From: Candidatus Sodaliphilus limicaballi
GTDB lineage: Bacteria; Bacteroidota; Bacteroidia; Bacteroidales; Muribaculaceae
Length of the DNA: 7,851 bases
Direction: 5' to 3'
Assembly (NCBI GenBank): GCA_018065815.1
Contig: JAGHSP010000021.1
Coordinates: 1 to 7,851, forward strand
In this document: positions 1 through 5,706 of the stretch, piece after piece
Layout of the letters: each line of letters starts with the position of its first letter
How positions within the stretch are numbered: position 1 is the stretch's first letter
Made by a program: the position numbers and the translations under genes
Notes under the pieces: model-generated
What the model saw: the letters and a program-made list of their open reading frames with translations, nothing else
The model's database searches: none
Told to the model about the DNA's origin: nothing

Positions 1-62
1 TATAACGCCTGTCGGGGCTATAAATCGCAATTTGGGCATAGCAGCCTGAAATCGCGACATTA

Positions 63-78
63 TCACGAAACATCGTGA
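63..78. repeat. Short 6-bp palindrome
   Basis: TCACGA (63-68) and its complement TCGTGA (73-78) are separated by four bases. It lies just downstream, in the minus-strand sense, of the larger 13-bp hairpin and overlaps the ATG at 73 of a possible partial reading frame. It could be an operator or part of a compound terminator, but is short enough to be chance. Confidence 0.35.
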
Positions 79-79
79 A

Positions 80-124
80 TAAAACATAGAATGAGGGTGT
101 GTCAGTGACTTCTGACACACCCTC
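80..124 (-). terminator. Perfect 13-bp hairpin, probable terminator of the packaging operon
   Basis: GAGGGTGTGTCAG (93-105) pairs perfectly with 112-124 across a 6-base loop. Read on the minus strand, the stem is followed by ATTCTATGTTTTATT, a moderately T-rich tail rather than a clean U-tract. On the plus strand no T-run follows, so minus-strand termination is the better reading. It lies about 120 bases after the terminase stop codon, where the operon would be expected to end. It could instead be a dispersed intergenic hairpin of the host lineage. Confidence 0.55.
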
Positions 125-141
125 CCACTGCCCTACGCCGC

Positions 142-159
142 GAGGGGGCTTACCCCCTC
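142..159. repeat. GC-rich 7-bp hairpin
   Basis: GAGGGGG (142-148) pairs with CCCCCTC (153-159) around a CTTA loop. No T-run follows on either strand, so it is unlikely to be an intrinsic terminator by itself. It sits between the terminase stop and the 13-bp hairpin, and may be a transcript-stabilising 3' structure or part of a repeated intergenic element. Confidence 0.4.
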
Positions 160-240
160 AAAAGGTTGCGGAATATGCCTCGGTCGCTTACCCCCGCGCG
201 AGCAAGCGCACCTTAGCAACAATAAAATCCACTTACCACT

Positions 241-1866
241 TTAGAACGAAGATGTAACATTGACAGCGTGAGTTGTCTGAGGGAACTTCTCCGCACCAAT
301 GCACAGAGTGTCAAAGGCATCGCTGCCATCGGTTCTCGCTTCAAGGCGGTCTTCCTCGGTCTCGGCAAGTTTCTCGCCACGCTTGTCCTTACCTCCGTTA
401 TAGACACCCGCCGTCTGGACACTTACCAGCAGGTCCTCGTTGTTCTCACGGTTGAACATGGGGCGCAGCTTAGCATGCCCGGCAAACATGCGGTTGATGA
501 GCAGCTGCTTCTCAATATGGTGCATGGGCCTACCCAGATACACATCACGTACCCTCCACCCCCGTTTTTTGAACTCGTTGATGATTACCCACTTGAAATC
601 CTCCTTGTTCACGGCATAGTTTGAACCGAGTGCCGTGGAGTCATAGTAAAACACGACCTCACGACGCTTGTGATGGCGGTAATACTGGCAGAAGTCATCA
701 ACGAGTTCGGGGAGTTTGCGTTCAAACTTAACGAAGAATGATTTCAGAATCAGCAACTGAGTCTTGCGAGGCTGTCCAACCACCAGCCAGTTGATATTGG
801 CATTATAGTCAAAGGCAATGCACAGAGGTTGGTTGGGGTCAACATCAGAGTCAGCCAATGAAGAAGGCTCCTTAATCTTGTCGAACTGATACTCCAGGTT
901 ATCAAGATAGGAGAAGTTGGTGGCACTGTATTTGTTGTTCTCAGTCATCGAGGAATAGAAACCATCGCGTGCAATGCCAATGCGCTTGCACAGTACAGAG
1001 GTCTGGAATGTCAGAGGCGGCAGGTCACGCTTCAGCTGGTTAATGAATGCCTCGCCAAGCACCTGCATGTTGTATATTGTAGATGCCTCACGGTAGTAGG
1101 TTGCCACAGAACGCATGCGGCACAGGTCCCGGTTAAGCGTGCGCAGCTGTGAGCGCAGCCAGGCAGGCACTGGTTTGCCTGCCGTGATGAGTTCATGTAT
1201 CTTCTTCTCGACTCGCCATACCTCATAGACTGTGCCCTGGATGAGTTCAATGAGTTCGGGGTCACACTTACGCTCATAGTCCAGGAACCATGAGCCCTTT
1301 TTAGTAACGGGCATATCGGAAGTAATAAGCATACCATGGTGGAAGTAATGCTTACCGAAGTACTGGCGGTTACCACGGTTAGCCGGCAATGTCTCATCCT
1401 TCAACTGTTCAAAGTCAATGAACTTTGCCTCGTCAATATCAAGAGCGTCGTAGCTCTGAGAGTTTGAGGTACCGCTTCGATCCTGAGAAATAATGAAGCC
1501 GATGCTGCCATTGTAGAACGACAGCACATTGTCATAGTTCTCAGGTCGGAAGATAGGTTCCGGCCAATGCCACGACTTTGGCGGTTTGATGCCAATGCAC
1601 CAGTGCACATTACGCTTATAGCCCAGCTTCTCCCAGTGTACCAGCATCGATGGCAAAGTGTTTGTCAACGCTCGCTTGCAGTTGGGAGAGACAATGCCCG
1701 TGATGGATCCTGGCATGCGCTGCATGTTGCGCAGGTTCCACATGGCGTGAATAACGCCTTTGCCTAAAGCACGACCGGCGCATAGGATTGTGTCCTTTGC
1801 GCCCGTGTAAATAACCTCGTTCTGTATGTCATTAAGGTAGAACGGTTGTGGTTCAATCGTTTTCAT
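241..1866 (-). CDS. terL: Phage terminase large subunit (ATPase plus nuclease)
   Basis: This is the motor that cuts concatemeric phage DNA and pumps it into the prohead. It has 541 residues from the chosen ATG at 1866. The N-terminal ATPase shows a Walker A motif GRALGKG at residues 31-37, a Walker B stretch ALDIDEA with D145/E146, and a motif III-like TSD at 182-184. The C-terminal RNase H-fold nuclease has its expected acidic residues at D353 (IAFDYN), D409 (FYYDST) and about D516 (DGSDAFD). The Walker A motif ends in Gly where Ser or Thr is usual. The frame extends upstream to 2022, but that stretch lies wholly over the preceding gene and reads as low-complexity basic sequence; ATGs at 1902 and 1896 are possible alternatives. 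The chosen start overlaps the previous gene by 14 bases, suggesting coupled translation. The architecture is complete and the family assignment firm. Confidence 0.93.
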   Translation of the reverse strand: MKTIEPQPFYLNDIQNEVIYTGAKDTILCAGRALGKGVIHAMWNLRNMQRMPGSITGIVSPNCKRALTNTLPSMLVHWEKLGYKRNVHWCIGIKPPKSWHWPEPIFRPENYDNVLSFYNGSIGFIISQDRSGTSNSQSYDALDIDEAKFIDFEQLKDETLPANRGNRQYFGKHYFHHGMLITSDMPVTKKGSWFLDYERKCDPELIELIQGTVYEVWRVEKKIHELITAGKPVPAWLRSQLRTLNRDLCRMRSVATYYREASTIYNMQVLGEAFINQLKRDLPPLTFQTSVLCKRIGIARDGFYSSMTENNKYSATNFSYLDNLEYQFDKIKEPSSLADSDVDPNQPLCIAFDYNANINWLVVGQPRKTQLLILKSFFVKFERKLPELVDDFCQYYRHHKRREVVFYYDSTALGSNYAVNKEDFKWVIINEFKKRGWRVRDVYLGRPMHHIEKQLLINRMFAGHAKLRPMFNRENNEDLLVSVQTAGVYNGGKDKRGEKLAETEEDRLEARTDGSDAFDTLCIGAEKFPQTTHAVNVTSSF

Positions 1867-2470
1867 CAGTTTTCGGTTTTGGTTTGAAGATGTCATCCTC
1901 ATTGAACTCAACCGATTCAAACTCGACTTCCTGGATTTCCTCACTCCAGTATGATGCGATTTTCTTCTGGATGCGCTCTCGAATGTTAGGTACAGGCTTG
2001 AAACCAGCCACAGACGGATCATCAGTCGGTTTAAACGGTTGGATCATTATCTTGTCAAAGCCACGGTCAACGAGATCTTCCTTGTCGAGTTGGGTGTATT
2101 TAGCATATTTATCAGCTGCTGCCACCATGCTTTTGGCATCACGGTTGATGCGTGCAATCTCGTAAGCGGCATTAACCATCTCGATGAAGCGGTAGCGATG
2201 GTATTCCTTGCTGGCTTTTTGCAAGTCACCCAGCAAAGCTTTTACGACTCTAAGGTCAGCATAAGCTTGAGTTGTCTGCAGCTCATAAGCCTGCATGATA
2301 TGGTCAACCAGCTGCCGGTCCTTTGTCATCGGGAACTGTAGCCAATAGTTGTATATATCACGCAGGCGAATGATATGACGGCGGGTAGCCTCGGGCAACC
2401 CTGCCTCGACCATTTTACTGACATCAGCAAAAAGGAAGTCTTTTGCAGTATCTAAGATTGCTGGCAGCAT
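1853..2470 (-). CDS. Putative terminase small subunit or packaging accessory protein
   Basis: This 205-residue, mostly helical protein is encoded directly before the large terminase and overlaps it by 14 bases. It is rich in charged residues, has Trp/Tyr-containing helices at about 35-65 (DIYNYWLQ), and ends in a very acidic tail (residues 175-205). Small terminases bind the pac/cos site and hand DNA to the large subunit. Position, size and helical character fit that role, but I see no clear helix-turn-helix, so the function is inferred from context. The start is ATG at 2470, which shares its A with the TGA stop of the preceding gene (TGATG), a classic termination-reinitiation junction; a GTG one codon earlier is also possible. 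The neighbouring 106-aa gene competes for the small terminase role. Confidence 0.85.
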   Translation of the reverse strand: MLPAILDTAKDFLFADVSKMVEAGLPEATRRHIIRLRDIYNYWLQFPMTKDRQLVDHIMQAYELQTTQAYADLRVVKALLGDLQKASKEYHRYRFIEMVNAAYEIARINRDAKSMVAAADKYAKYTQLDKEDLVDRGFDKIMIQPFKPTDDPSVAGFKPVPNIRERIQKKIASYWSEEIQEVEFESVEFNEDDIFKPKPKTDEND

Positions 2471-2790
2471 CACAAAGTCTCATCGGTTAACATATCACGC
2501 AGGTAAGCCGAGGTGAGTTGCACAGCCAGGGGCGAACCAACCTTGGCAAGTTCAATCTCCTGCTTACGCAGCTCATGCGCAGTCTCAGCCTTAGCCCTGA
2601 GATAAACCTTGCGCACAGGCGAAGACTTATCGTTTATGGCAAGCCTCAGCATGTCCTCGTTTATGTCAAGAAGTGCTGCCATCTCGGATATTGGAGTGAG
2701 TGCTGCCGCGAGTTCGGCTATGCGGTCAAGGACAGCCTGGTCAAAGCCTGCCGAGAGGTAACGAAGCATTTTTGAGTTGTATGAATCCAT
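2470..2790 (-). CDS. Small helix-turn-helix protein, candidate terminase small subunit
   Basis: This 106-residue protein carries a helix-turn-helix-like segment at about residues 32-54 (ISEMAALLDINEDMLRLAI), followed by a basic helix and a conserved-looking GSPLAVQL near the C-terminus. A short N-terminal DNA-binding segment followed by a helical oligomerisation region is typical of small terminases, which recognise the packaging start site. Starts at 2814, 2790 and 2769 are all possible. I chose 2790 because it removes a hydrophobic leader that is only the shadow of the preceding gene; it still overlaps that gene by 50 bases. No Shine-Dalgarno is visible. The stop codon overlaps the start of the next gene by one base, so the two are probably translated in series. 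The gene is well supported; calling it small terminase is an inference from the fold-like pattern and position. Confidence 0.78.
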   Translation of the reverse strand: MDSYNSKMLRYLSAGFDQAVLDRIAELAAALTPISEMAALLDINEDMLRLAINDKSSPVRKVYLRAKAETAHELRKQEIELAKVGSPLAVQLTSAYLRDMLTDETL

Positions 2791-3232
2791 CAGAAATATA
2801 ATTAAAGATTGCATTGTCAGTGGAGATTATACCGCACTCCATACGGTTGCCTTGTGTTTGATTCTGCGAAGTGACGATTGTCACATGGTGACTACCGTTA
2901 CTAAACAGCACGACCTTGCTGTGGTTCTCGCAGAGGAACACAGCATCAAAGACCGTTTTTATGAAGCCGGCAAGAAGTACCGTTTTTCGGCTTGCCTTCA
3001 AGTCGACAAACAGCGAGCAAGACAGAACAAGACCTTCGTTCTTCAGTCGGTGCAAGCGTCTGATGAACGCATCGCTTGTCGAGAAGGTCGAAATCACGAG
3101 TTCAGCAGGACCTATTTGCCGAAGAATCTGGTCAATCACGTCGGCCAGCTGTAAACGGTTGTCAAAGTAAGCCTGCAGAGGCGTGTTTGACAATGGTTTC
3201 AGGTGATTGACCTCACGCCTGGGCATTCTCAT
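2741..3232 (-). CDS. Phospholipase-D-like (half HKD) phage protein
   Basis: This 163-residue protein resembles a single PLD/nuclease-type domain. HSK at 104-106 matches the HxK core and is followed at the usual distance by TSQN (121-124), in place of the family's GSxN, then GNRMEC with Glu132. The strand ELVISTF at 44-50 and helix-strand alternation also fit. The Asp of the classic HKD signature is replaced by Ser111. PLD enzymes need two HKD motifs, so a single-motif protein would act as a dimer, as Nuc-type nucleases do. Whether this one is catalytic is unclear. It overlaps the preceding gene by 20 bases (14 if the ATG at 3226 is used) and the next gene by at least 29. Its place among packaging genes suggests DNA processing or a role during head filling, but this is inference. 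I recall similar proteins next to terminases in Bacteroidales prophages; this was not checked. Confidence 0.8.
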   Translation of the reverse strand: MRMPRREVNHLKPLSNTPLQAYFDNRLQLADVIDQILRQIGPAELVISTFSTSDAFIRRLHRLKNEGLVLSCSLFVDLKASRKTVLLAGFIKTVFDAVFLCENHSKVVLFSNGSHHVTIVTSQNQTQGNRMECGIISTDNAIFNYISDGFIQLKNASLPLGRL

Positions 3233-4034
3233 TTATGTTAATACCCAGAGCCAACAACTCGGCAGTTACAGCGGGACCTATAGAACCGCCGGCACTGCGG
3301 AGTGTTGCGACATTGTCAAGGATTTTAGCTTTGGCCTTGTCGGCATTCTCGGCGTTGTCCTCTTCGAGTGATTTAGCAAGCATTTTCTTATACTTGCTAA
3401 GAGACTTGCGAGCGGCGTTAATCTTGCGGGCAGCTTGGTCATCAGCAGCGTTGTCTGGCGAAATTGGCGAAGCCGGATCCTCGTCAGGCTCGTCGCCGAT
3501 GACGAAGTTGTCATAGCGTTCGAGATTAGCGCGGTACTTCTTGTCGGCTTCATCGAGCATCTTCAGATACTCGTAACGGTCGCACGGTGCAGCATGCTCC
3601 ATAGCCTTCAGCTGTTCAAAAATATTCTTGATGGTTTTATACAACTGCAGGTTATCATCCCAAAGCGCTTGCACTGATGCAGGGAGGCTGTCGTGGTCAG
3701 CACGACGGCCTCGGGCAATCTTAGCCTCGGGCAACTCATCATCGGTAGATATGGTTGCAGGAGGAGAAGCAAGCGTCTGTTCTGCTGCAGGAATCACATG
3801 AGTTTCGAGTCGGGCAACATCGTCCATGGTCATGTTGTCGAGTCGAATGCGCAGGTGTTTCCTAAGCTCATACTCCAATTTATCGTGAAATTTCTCTGGG
3901 CGGCGCAGGATGTTGGCATATAAAAAACGATTGTTGTTCAAGCGCAGCATCATCATTGCGCCCTCCGCAATGTCTCGCTGTTGGCGTGGTGTATTAAGCC
4001 ATGCCGATATTTGTTCGGTTAGTTTATGATCCAT
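3213..4034 (-). CDS. Charged helical phage protein of unknown function
   Basis: This 273-residue protein is highly charged. Its N-terminal 80 residues look like a compact helical domain (WLNTPRQQRDIAEGAMMMLRL, then NRFLYANILRRP). An Ala/Pro/Asp-rich linker follows, then a helical stretch around 125-175 and a Lys/Ala-rich, coiled-coil-like region around 195-250 (AARKSLSKYKKMLAKSLEED). It has no signal peptide, transmembrane segment or catalytic motif. It is the first gene after the 4042-4091 terminator, with only seven bases between the T-rich tract and the ATG, and no Shine-Dalgarno. Its 3' end overlaps the PLD-like gene by 20 bases. I do not recognise a named family. The context, just before packaging genes, would suit a head-assembly or packaging accessory protein, without evidence for either. 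Confidence 0.82.
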   Translation of the reverse strand: MDHKLTEQISAWLNTPRQQRDIAEGAMMMLRLNNNRFLYANILRRPEKFHDKLEYELRKHLRIRLDNMTMDDVARLETHVIPAAEQTLASPPATISTDDELPEAKIARGRRADHDSLPASVQALWDDNLQLYKTIKNIFEQLKAMEHAAPCDRYEYLKMLDEADKKYRANLERYDNFVIGDEPDEDPASPISPDNAADDQAARKINAARKSLSKYKKMLAKSLEEDNAENADKAKAKILDNVATLRSAGGSIGPAVTAELLALGININENAQA

Positions 4035-4041
4035 AATGATT

Positions 4042-4091
4042 AAAATAAAAAGGCCGGGCAGTCCAGGCTACTGTTAGACTGGTGCCCGACC
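4042..4091 (-). terminator. Strong intrinsic terminator after the capsid block
   Basis: On the minus strand, GGTCGGGCA (4091-4083) pairs with TGCCCGGCC (4060-4052) over nine base pairs including one G-T. CCAG/CTGG adds four more pairs inside, across a 2-base bulge, and the loop is 12 bases. TTTTTATTTTA follows immediately. This is a textbook Rho-independent terminator, 29 bases after the stop of the structural gene ending at 4120. Its T-tract ends only seven bases before the ATG of the next gene (4034). No separate promoter is visible for that gene, so read-through or attenuation probably sets expression of the packaging genes relative to capsid protein. Confidence 0.88.
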
Positions 4092-4119
4092 ATGGGAAAA
4101 GTTCTATGAAGTTAAATTC

Positions 4120-4725
4120 TTAGCCAGTGATAGCACTTCCATCGGCACCACTGATGTCACCGTCCTCGGTCTCGATCTTACCAGTATAGAACGGAGAAGG
4201 CATGATGTCGGTCACAGCCACATTGATGGTGGTACCAGAAGCATCAGTCTCGGCAGAACCACTCTCTTGAGCAGGGGTGGTGTTTGTCTCAAACATCGAG
4301 TTACCGAGCAGACGGTACTGGCCATCACGCTGAGGCCACAGATACACAAGGTCGTCAGCATTAGCCTGACGGCAGAATGCAGCAGCCTCTGCGTTATTGC
4401 CAGGATAGCGGAAAGCACCAGTGTTGTTGAAGGTCTTGCTGGGCGCTTCACCCTGACTTTCACTGTTTACATTTGAAGCGCTGGCAACTATGTCAATTTT
4501 CTTCCAAGTTGCATCAGCCTTCAGTACAAAATTCTCGCTGATAGTAGCGAGAGCACCCATAGAGCCACCTTCTGGCACAACATTGGGTGCGCTGGGGAAG
4601 GTAACGATGTCGCTCTTAGGGATATAGAAGATGTGAGGACGAAGTCCGGGAAGCACAGTTGTGCCTTTGCAGTGTGCCAGGCTCTCATAGAGAGCTGTGC
4701 TTGCACAAGGATTAGTCTTGGACAT
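4120..4725 (-). CDS. Probable virion structural protein (tail-tube-like or head decoration)
   Basis: This 201-residue protein looks beta-rich, with little charge, many Thr/Ser/Gly and an acidic C-terminal tail (about 165-201). Segments such as LPGLRPHIFYIPKSDI (26-41), SESQGEAPSKTF and PSPFYTGKIETEDGD look like strands and loops of a phage tail-tube or decoration-type beta-sandwich. I recall similar proteins near capsid genes in Bacteroidales prophages, but the fold is not proved. It follows the major capsid gene by 20 bases and has the only clear Shine-Dalgarno of the window (AAAGGAG, eight bases before the ATG), which fits an abundant protein. A strong terminator lies directly after it. Tail tube is slightly favoured by the internal pattern; decoration protein is favoured by being next to the capsid gene. 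Confidence 0.85.
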   Translation of the reverse strand: MSKTNPCASTALYESLAHCKGTTVLPGLRPHIFYIPKSDIVTFPSAPNVVPEGGSMGALATISENFVLKADATWKKIDIVASASNVNSESQGEAPSKTFNNTGAFRYPGNNAEAAAFCRQANADDLVYLWPQRDGQYRLLGNSMFETNTTPAQESGSAETDASGTTINVAVTDIMPSPFYTGKIETEDGDISGADGSAITG

Positions 4726-4733
4726 AATTCAAT

Positions 4734-4740
4734 CTCCTTT
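4734..4740 (-). promoter_or_regulatory. Clear Shine-Dalgarno before the 201-aa structural gene
   Basis: AAAGGAG on the minus strand stands eight bases before the ATG at 4725, within an A-rich leader. The other genes in this window lack such a site, as is usual in Bacteroidota, so this one stands out and suggests high translation of the gene that follows. Confidence 0.75.
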
Positions 4741-4745
4741 CTTTT

Positions 4746-5705
4746 TTAGGCATGAAGTTTGCCAACAAGCAAACGCTCTTTGTTAATACTCTCAAACTGT
4801 ACGCCAAAGAACATCGTAGCGATGAATTGGAGTACAAACGCCTCATGCTTCTCTACGCTGATGTTCTCTTCCTCGCCTTCCTGGTCAACACCCACGAGCA
4901 TGTTAGAAGCAGGTGAGAGGTGAATGAAGGGAGAGTTGGCCTTGTTGTAGAGAGGAACGAAGTGCACGTTTTCAAACCCTTCAACAACAGTCTTGTCGTA
5001 AGAAGTGTTGTAAGGAATAGAGCCAACGGTTGACTGGTAATCCTTGAGATAGTTGCGGTAAATGGCAGGAGAGCAGTAGAGGTTGACACGCTGGCCTGAA
5101 TCTACCAGTAACTCGCTTGCAGCCTCACAGAGAGCCTTGATGCAATCAACTGCATTGGTGTCAGTGATAGCGGCATCAAACTCATACAAGTTGCCAAGGG
5201 CAGCAGTGATTTTGCTGTTAGTGATCTCGGTCTGTGTGATGGTGTCAAAACCATTGAACAAGTCAGCGCTTGTATTGCCGCTGTCGTTGCGAACAGCGTT
5301 CCAGATGTGCGACTGGAGGTTGTGACCCAGTTTAGCAGTAAGGTACGACAACACACGCAAAGCGATGTCCACGTTTTTGAGTTCCTCGCCCTTTGTGATC
5401 GCGCTGTCATAGATGCTCTTTACAACGCTATTAGGAGAGAATTTCTTCACGACGCTACCCAGGTAGGTGTAAAGCGTGCGACCAGCGATGCTCATATCTC
5501 TGTCGTCAATACGAGTCTCGCTGTAAGGACCGAGGTCAATGTCCCCTGTAAGTTCACCAACAGTCTCGGCATAGCGGATGCCACGGCGCAGTGTCATGAA
5601 CTGGAGAGTCTCCTGCATGGCATGGACAGGCATCTGCAGCAACTCCTTGCGGAACTTCAGCCCACTGAGTTGCAGTTGTTCGGGAGTGATAGTCATTTTA
5701 CCCAT
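4746..5705 (-). CDS. Major capsid protein (HK97-fold type)
   Basis: This 319-residue protein is the likely shell subunit. The size, the place directly after the head protease, and the layout fit HK97-fold capsid proteins: an extended N-terminal arm (1-75, with LGPYSETRIDD), a helical middle around 100-200 including a long helix near DAVDCIKALCEAASELL-like sequence, and a C-terminal strand-rich end (FVLQFIATMFFGVQFESI). It reads like the major capsid proteins of Bacteroidales prophages. There is no signal or membrane segment. The ATG at 5705 lies one base past the protease TGA (TGATATG), so the two are probably translated together; an internal ATG three codons in is the only near alternative. 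N-terminal processing by the protease is plausible but no cleavage site can be read off. Assignment rests on context and pattern rather than a diagnostic motif. Confidence 0.87.
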   Translation of the reverse strand: MGKMTITPEQLQLSGLKFRKELLQMPVHAMQETLQFMTLRRGIRYAETVGELTGDIDLGPYSETRIDDRDMSIAGRTLYTYLGSVVKKFSPNSVVKSIYDSAITKGEELKNVDIALRVLSYLTAKLGHNLQSHIWNAVRNDSGNTSADLFNGFDTITQTEITNSKITAALGNLYEFDAAITDTNAVDCIKALCEAASELLVDSGQRVNLYCSPAIYRNYLKDYQSTVGSIPYNTSYDKTVVEGFENVHFVPLYNKANSPFIHLSPASNMLVGVDQEGEEENISVEKHEAFVLQFIATMFFGVQFESINKERLLVGKLHA

Positions 5706-5706
5706 A

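Larger units (their letters stand above)
1..240. other. Gene-poor, palindrome-rich region after the large terminase
   Basis: The 240 bases past the large terminase stop codon hold no confident gene. They contain three hairpins (63-78, 93-124, 142-159) and two copies of GCTTACCCCC (148-157 and 186-195), one of them inside a hairpin. Two minus-strand reading frames are open from small ATGs to the window edge: one starts at 73 (MFRDNVAISG...), the other at 87 with later ATGs at 60 and 39 in the same frame. Both have fewer than 30 codons, so neither can be told from chance. The middle of this stretch (about 120-210) is visibly richer in G+C than the coding region beside it. It could be phage intergenic DNA, the start of the next phage operon, or a junction with host DNA; the window does not decide this. 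Confidence 0.6.

Noticed and set aside
120..215. Possible tRNA or structured RNA gene in the hairpin region
   Set aside because: The stems do not form a cloverleaf, and no anticodon or T-arm signature can be placed.
268..624. Plus-strand frame of 118 codons opposite the end of the terminase
   Set aside because: It is antisense to the nuclease domain, whose catalytic acidic residues are clearly encoded on the minus strand.
723..730. Another TAnnTTTG match on the minus strand, inside the large terminase gene
   Set aside because: It has no -33 element at proper spacing and no gene start follows nearby; an 8-base pattern with two free positions is expected by chance.
1867..2022. N-terminal extension of the large terminase up to 2022
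   Set aside because: The 52 extra residues lie entirely over the preceding gene and are Ser/Arg/Lys-rich without terminase character; the protein begins naturally at the ATG at 1866.
2777..3154. A 125-codon plus-strand frame opposite the PLD-like gene
   Set aside because: The minus-strand frame carries the HxK and TSQN motifs and fits the operon; the plus-strand one has no recognisable pattern or start signal.
3617..3644. TATTTTTG with a TTG 17 bases upstream, inside the 273-aa gene
   Set aside because: The spacing is short, the site is in the middle of a gene and nearly 400 bases before the next start, so a chance match is more likely than a promoter for the packaging genes.
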